From Cololabis saira (lineage: Eukaryota; Chordata; Actinopteri; Beloniformes; Belonidae): a DNA stretch of 64,000 bases. The DNA is taken from positions 8,322,327-8,386,326 of the forward strand of contig NC_084590.1 of the NCBI RefSeq assembly GCF_033807715.1, in the 5' to 3' direction. A model generated the notes under the pieces. That model ran no database searches, was not told the DNA's origin, and saw only the letters and a program-made list of their open reading frames with translations. Positions 60,293 through 64,000 of the stretch are shown here, one piece after another; positions within the stretch are counted from its first letter, which is position 1; every line of letters starts with the position of its first letter. A program made the translations under genes and the position numbers.

Positions 60293-60735
60293 ACCAACAC
60301 TTCCAGAACTCCTCAGGACGGTGGACGATCACACGGTTTATCCGTTGCTGCAGAAAAGGGAAGGATCTGAGAACCTGCAGGAGGTTCTGGAAGGTCCAGA
60401 TGCGTGTGCTGCTCCAGGTTCTGTTCCCGCCCCCAAATCCATCCCCCGTAACCCCCGACTGGACCATCTGGACCGCTCCGACCGCGACCCCGTCACTGCA
60501 CCTTGGCTTCCCCTGAACGCAGAGTTCTGACTGGACTTTGGTTCCGGACTCTGGAGGCCGGCCGGCGGTTCTAAAGGGAACGTTGTGTGTAGCAGAACTT
60601 CAGTGGGCGTTCCCAGTCGCGCCCACACACATGTAACATGTGTGTAACATGTACAGGTCCTTTGTTAGGCTCATCTGCAGTCTGATTGGTTGATTGTACA
60701 GATCTGTTAGAAAAATAAAGATTATTTAAATGTTG
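59442..60735 (+). other. AKAP1: AKAP1 3' untranslated region
   Basis: Stop to the first good polyadenylation signal. Contains a T-run (59,512-59,534), a (GT)n tract (60,245-60,290) and several short chance frames. No intron is evident. Confidence 0.7.
60714..60719 (+). terminator. AKAP1: AKAP1 polyadenylation signal
   Basis: AATAAA within GAAAAATAAAGATTA, followed by a GT/T-rich stretch at 60,735-60,770. Confidence 0.75.
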
Positions 60736-60879
60736 ACGCTGCGCTGTCCTCGTCTGCTCTGCTCGGGTTCGTCCACATCTTCACCCGGGAGGTTGATCCA
60801 CACATCACTTCCTCCATTTGAAATAAATGGTGCTGGGTTTTTTTAAATCCTCAGTGAAATTATATCATAGCGTGAATAT

Positions 60880-61609
60880 CTCAGGAACATGAGGAAGAAA
60901 AAAAATGTGAGAACCTGCTGGATGTGTGGTTGAAATCTTGTAAGTCTGTAGACTCCTATCGTGAATGGAAAGATATTCTAATAGTATATAAAAAAGCCAT
61001 TCGCAAAGCCAGAACAGCTTATTATTCAACGTTGATAGAGGATAACAAAAGTAACCCACGTTTTCTGTTCAGCACTGTAGCCAGGCTGACAAAGAGTCAC
61101 AACTCTGTTGAGCCGTGCATTCCTGCAGCTCTCAGTAGTGAGGACTTTATGAGCTTCTTCAACAGTAAAATCACGAGAATTAGAGGAGAAATCAACCAGC
61201 CGGTTGTGGGCGTTTCTTCAGCTTTAGCGACTTCCCTAGGCTCTGACTTGACTCTAGACTGTTTTGATCCTATAGACCTCCCTGAGCTGACCTCACTCGT
61301 TAATAGAGCTAAGTCAACCACATGTATGTTAGACCCCATCCCGACTCCACTATTCAAAAATGTTCTCTCTTATTGGTGTGACAATACTGGACCAAATCAA
61401 CTTATCCCTAAACTTAGGATGTGTACCCCAGGTTTTTAAAGTTGCAGTAATTAAACCTTTACTTAAAAAACCTTCTCTTGACCCAGATATTTTAGCTAAT
61501 TATAGACCAATTTCCAACCTTCCATTTTGTATCTAAAATTCTGAAAAAAGTAGTTTCAAGCCAGTTATGTGACTATTTGTATAGAAATGATCTGTTTGAA
61601 GTCTTTCAG
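60880..61609 (+). mobile_element. L2/Rex1-type LINE fragment, N-terminal to the RT palm
   Basis: Frame 60,924-61,439 (171 codons) covers the linker and early reverse transcriptase: [38 protein letters not shown]. The frame shifts at 61,370, then 61,440-61,609 continues to the NDLFEVFQ region. It stops abruptly where the inverted copy begins. Nearly the same sequence as 63,850-63,300 on the other strand. Confidence 0.88.
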
Positions 61610-62069
61610 GCGGAAGCAGCAACAGCAGACATCCACGTAGGCAGGTGGAAGCAGCAACGGGATGACCGACGTGGGGGGAGGGGGAACACAGGCCAGAACG
61701 CAGCTCCCGAGGCTCCGGCCTGCAAACATGCACAAAAGAGAAGAAAAAAAAAAGGGGGGCCGGCACAAGAAACTACAGGTACGATGGACAAAAATGATAG
61801 CTATGAGATATTTATAATAAATAAAAATGGTAATGGAGAAGAGAGGCAGGGAAAAGGAGAGGAGAAGAAGGGTGAGAGGCACCGCCCAGTGGATCATGTC
61901 GGTGCCCCCCTGCAGCATAAGCCTATAGCAGCATATCTACCGCGAAGCTATATTTGAGACTAACTAATATAGTCTTGTTCTATAGCTGCAACTATGACTA
62001 CTGACTCTAACACACTAGAGTTTACACTACCTAGAGATTTACCAACACCAGCTAGAGGTTTACTAAACA

Positions 62070-63182
62070 CTAACTATAGGCTTTACTAAACAGAAAGGTT
62101 TTAAGTTTAGTTTTAAAGGTGGAGGTGGTGTCAGCCTCCTTAACCCAGATTGGAAGTTGGTTCCAAAGTAATGGTGCCTGATAGCAGAACGCCCGCCCTC
62201 CAAATCTACATTTGGATACCCTAGGAACTACGAGTAAGCCTGCACCCTGGGAGTGGAGAGCTCTGCCAGGAACATAAGGCACTATCAGGTCTTGTAAATA
62301 CTGCGGAGCTAAGCCGTTTTGGGCTTTATATGCAAGTAATACAATTTTAAATTGAATTCTGAATTTTACAGGTAGCCAATGGAGCGACGCTAACACTGGA
62401 GAGACGTGGTCTCTCCTGCTGATTCCTCTCAGTACTCGTGCTGCTGCATTCTGGATCAGCTGGAGCCTATTCAGCAAATTACTTGGACATCCTGCTAATA
62501 ACACATTACAGTAATCTAGTCTAGAAGATACAAACGCATGAACTAGTTTTTCTGCATCACTCTGCGAGAGGATTTTCCAAATTTTTGCAATATTGCGGAG
62601 ATGGAAAAATGCTATTTTACAAACCTGATTAACATATGGTTTAAACGACAAATCCTGATCGAAAATAACACCAAGGTTTCTCACAGTTGCACTGGAAGCC
62701 ATCGCAACACCATCTAATCCCTTCCTAAGATGCTCTGGACCAAGAATGATAACCTCTGTTTTATCTGAATTTAGAAGCAAGAAATTTCCGGACATCCAGT
62801 CCTTGATGTCCCTAAGACATGCCTGAAGTTTAACTAACGGTTCTGTTTCATCCGGCTTCATAGACAAATAGAGCTGCGTATCATCAGCATAACAATGAAA
62901 GTGTATGCCGTGATTCTGGATTATACTTCCCAACGGCTGCATGTATAAACTGAACAAGATTGGCCCTAGCACTGAACCCTGCGGAACACCATAACAGACC
63001 CTTGACTGTTCTGAAGAAACCTCATGTACATGAACAAACTGGAACCTGTCAGATAGATATGATTTAAACCAACCTAGAGCTGTCCCTTTAATCCCAACAA
63101 CATGCTCTAACCTGTGCAGTAAAATGCCATGATCTACAGTGTCAAAAGCAGCACTGAGGTCCAGTAGAACCAGTATGGACAC
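62070..63182 (-). CDS. L2/Rex1-type LINE reverse transcriptase, C-terminal 370 codons
   Basis: RNA-dependent DNA polymerase of a CR1/L2-superfamily LINE. Visible motifs: LLDLSAAFDTVDH (palm motif A with catalytic Asp), GVPQGSVLGPILFSLYM (motif B), CYADDTQLYL (motif C, YADD), then LNSDKTEVI, and the thumb/C-terminal SSRLDYCNVLLAG, LQLIQNAAARVL, LASLHWLPV. The frame is intact from motif A to the stop. Fingers and endonuclease lie in another frame or beyond the window, so the product as it stands is incomplete. Confidence 0.9.
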   Translation of the reverse strand: MSILVLLDLSAAFDTVDHGILLHRLEHVVGIKGTALGWFKSYLSDRFQFVHVHEVSSEQSRVCYGVPQGSVLGPILFSLYMQPLGSIIQNHGIHFHCYADDTQLYLSMKPDETEPLVKLQACLRDIKDWMSGNFLLLNSDKTEVIILGPEHLRKGLDGVAMASSATVRNLGVIFDQDLSFKPYVNQVCKIAFFHLRNIAKIWKILSQSDAEKLVHAFVSSRLDYCNVLLAGCPSNLLNRLQLIQNAAARVLRGISRRDHVSPVLASLHWLPVKFRIQFKIVLLAYKAQNGLAPQYLQDLIVPYVPGRALHSQGAGLLVVPRVSKCRFGGRAFCYQAPLLWNQLPIWVKEADTTSTFKTKLKTFLFSKAYS

Positions 63183-63189
63183 TAATCCC

Positions 63190-63669
63190 TTATCTGAGGT
63201 CCAGTAGAACCAGTATGGAAACTAATCCCTTATCTGAGGCCATAAGGAGGTCATTCGTGACTCGAACCAGTGCTGTCTCTGTGCTATGATGCATTCTGAA
63301 CCCTGACTGAAAGACTTCAAACAGATCATTTCTATACAAATAGTCACATAACTGGCTTGAAACTGCCTTTTCCAGAATTTTAGACACAAATGGAAGGTTG
63401 GAAATTGGTCTATAATTAGCTAAGGTGTCTGGGTCAAGAGAAGGTTTTTTAAGTAAAGGTTTAATTACTGCAACTTTGAAAACCTGTGGTACATATCCTA
63501 AGCTTAGGGATAGGTTGATTTGGTCCAGTATTGTCGTACCAATAAGAGAAAAAACATGTTTGAATAGTCGAGTCGGGATGGGGTCTAACATACATGTGGT
63601 TGATTTAGCTCTATTAACAAGTGAAGTCAGCTCAGGGAGGTCTATAGGATCAAAACAGTCTAGAGGCAA
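63190..63669 (-). pseudogene. upstream part of the same LINE reverse transcriptase, frame-shifted
   Basis: Contains [45 protein letters not shown] and [16 protein letters not shown], the fingers and RT motifs 1-2. It would run straight into 62,070-63,182 but for the 40-bp duplication (63,156-63,235), which shifts the frame. Confidence 0.88.
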
Positions 63670-63875
63670 GTCAGAGCCTAGGGAAGTCGCTAAAGCTGAA
63701 GAAACGCCTACAACCGGCTGGTTGATTTCGTTCTCTAATTCTCGTGATTTTACTGTTAAAGAAGCTCATAAAGTCTTCACTACTGAGAGCTGCAGGAATG
63801 CAGGGCTCAACAGAGTTGTGACTCTTTGTCAGCCTGGCTACAGTGCTGAACAGAAAACGTGGGTTACTTTTTTTT

Positions 63876-64000
63876 TTTTAAAGGTTTTTTTGGGCTCTAG
63901 TGGCCCTTTATTGGAGATGCAGACTGGAAAGGGGTAGAGAGAGAGAACGGGGAAGACACGCAGCAAAGGTGCACGGGCTGGATTCGAACCCGCGACGACT
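63876..64000 (-). mobile_element. tRNA-derived SINE, antisense, cut by the window end
   Basis: On the minus strand: GGGTTCGAATCCAGCCCGTG (B box GGTTCGAATCC), AATAAAGGGCCACTAGAGCCC and a poly(A) tail (T-run 63,870-63,880 on +). It sits inside the LINE. Confidence 0.75.

Larger units (their letters stand above)
61610..63875 (-). mobile_element. L2/Rex1-type LINE, reverse transcriptase and 3' UTR
   Basis: Minus-strand copy with most of the reverse transcriptase (frames 63,669-63,190 and 63,182-62,070) and its 3' UTR down to about 61,610. The UTR includes a GGGGGGCACCGACATGATCC motif. The coding is broken by a 40-bp tandem duplication at 63,156-63,235. The 5' side is cut by a SINE at 63,876. Confidence 0.88.

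Noticed and set aside
62070..63182. 370-codon intact frame as a host gene
   Set aside because: YADD reverse-transcriptase motifs and multiple copies in the window identify it as a LINE.

Overview
The window reads as teleost fish nuclear DNA. It has two spliced vertebrate genes on the + strand, and most of the rest is transposable elements: L1/Tx1-type and L2/Rex1-type LINEs, tRNA-derived SINEs with (GGAT)n tails, hAT elements with 8-bp target-site duplications (TSDs), Tc1/mariner-type MITEs, LTR elements, and long (GT)n, (TA)n and minisatellite tracts. There is no prokaryotic-style operon, CRISPR array or tRNA gene.

Layout. 1-11,400 is repeat-rich DNA without a host gene: minisatellites, a possible LTR-element leader with a tRNA-Arg-like primer-binding site, an L1 endonuclease fragment, a repeated block carrying a SINE, and a 615-bp solo LTR. 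11,406-20,876 is a five-exon chymotrypsin-fold (S1) serine protease whose joined exons stay open for 266 codons. Its second intron holds a ~7.4-kb minus-strand gammaretrovirus-like endogenous retrovirus (ERV), which contains a hAT element, which contains a 5'-truncated L1. 21,084-33,700 is another transposon graveyard: a second copy of the L1 endonuclease block, several hAT elements, L1 inserted in L1, and a five-level nest at 30,852-33,650.

33,770-60,735 is AKAP1 (A-kinase anchor protein 1, the mitochondrial outer-membrane PKA anchor). A CpG island with a probable non-coding first exon lies at 33.8 kb. The initiator ATG is at 44,940, and ten coding exons join in one frame to 881 codons plus stop. 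The membrane anchor, PKA-RII-binding helix, KH domain and Tudor domain are in the expected order. The introns are packed with hAT elements, MITEs, a LINE and G-rich minisatellites. One intron carries a retroposon-like unit whose small ORF encodes a membrane/coiled-coil protein I do not recognise. 60,880-64,000 holds two L2/Rex1-type LINE copies in opposite orientation and part of a SINE.

The two host genes have no evident functional link. The window is most informative as an insertion record: many elements have both ends and a TSD visible by eye, so insertion order can be read directly. The most unusual items are the 54.8-55.3 kb ORF, the TGTTACAACC element with long inverted repeats at 31.8-33.1 kb, the 74-bp near-perfect palindrome just inside the first AKAP1 intron, and the altered substrate-pocket residues of the S1 protease.
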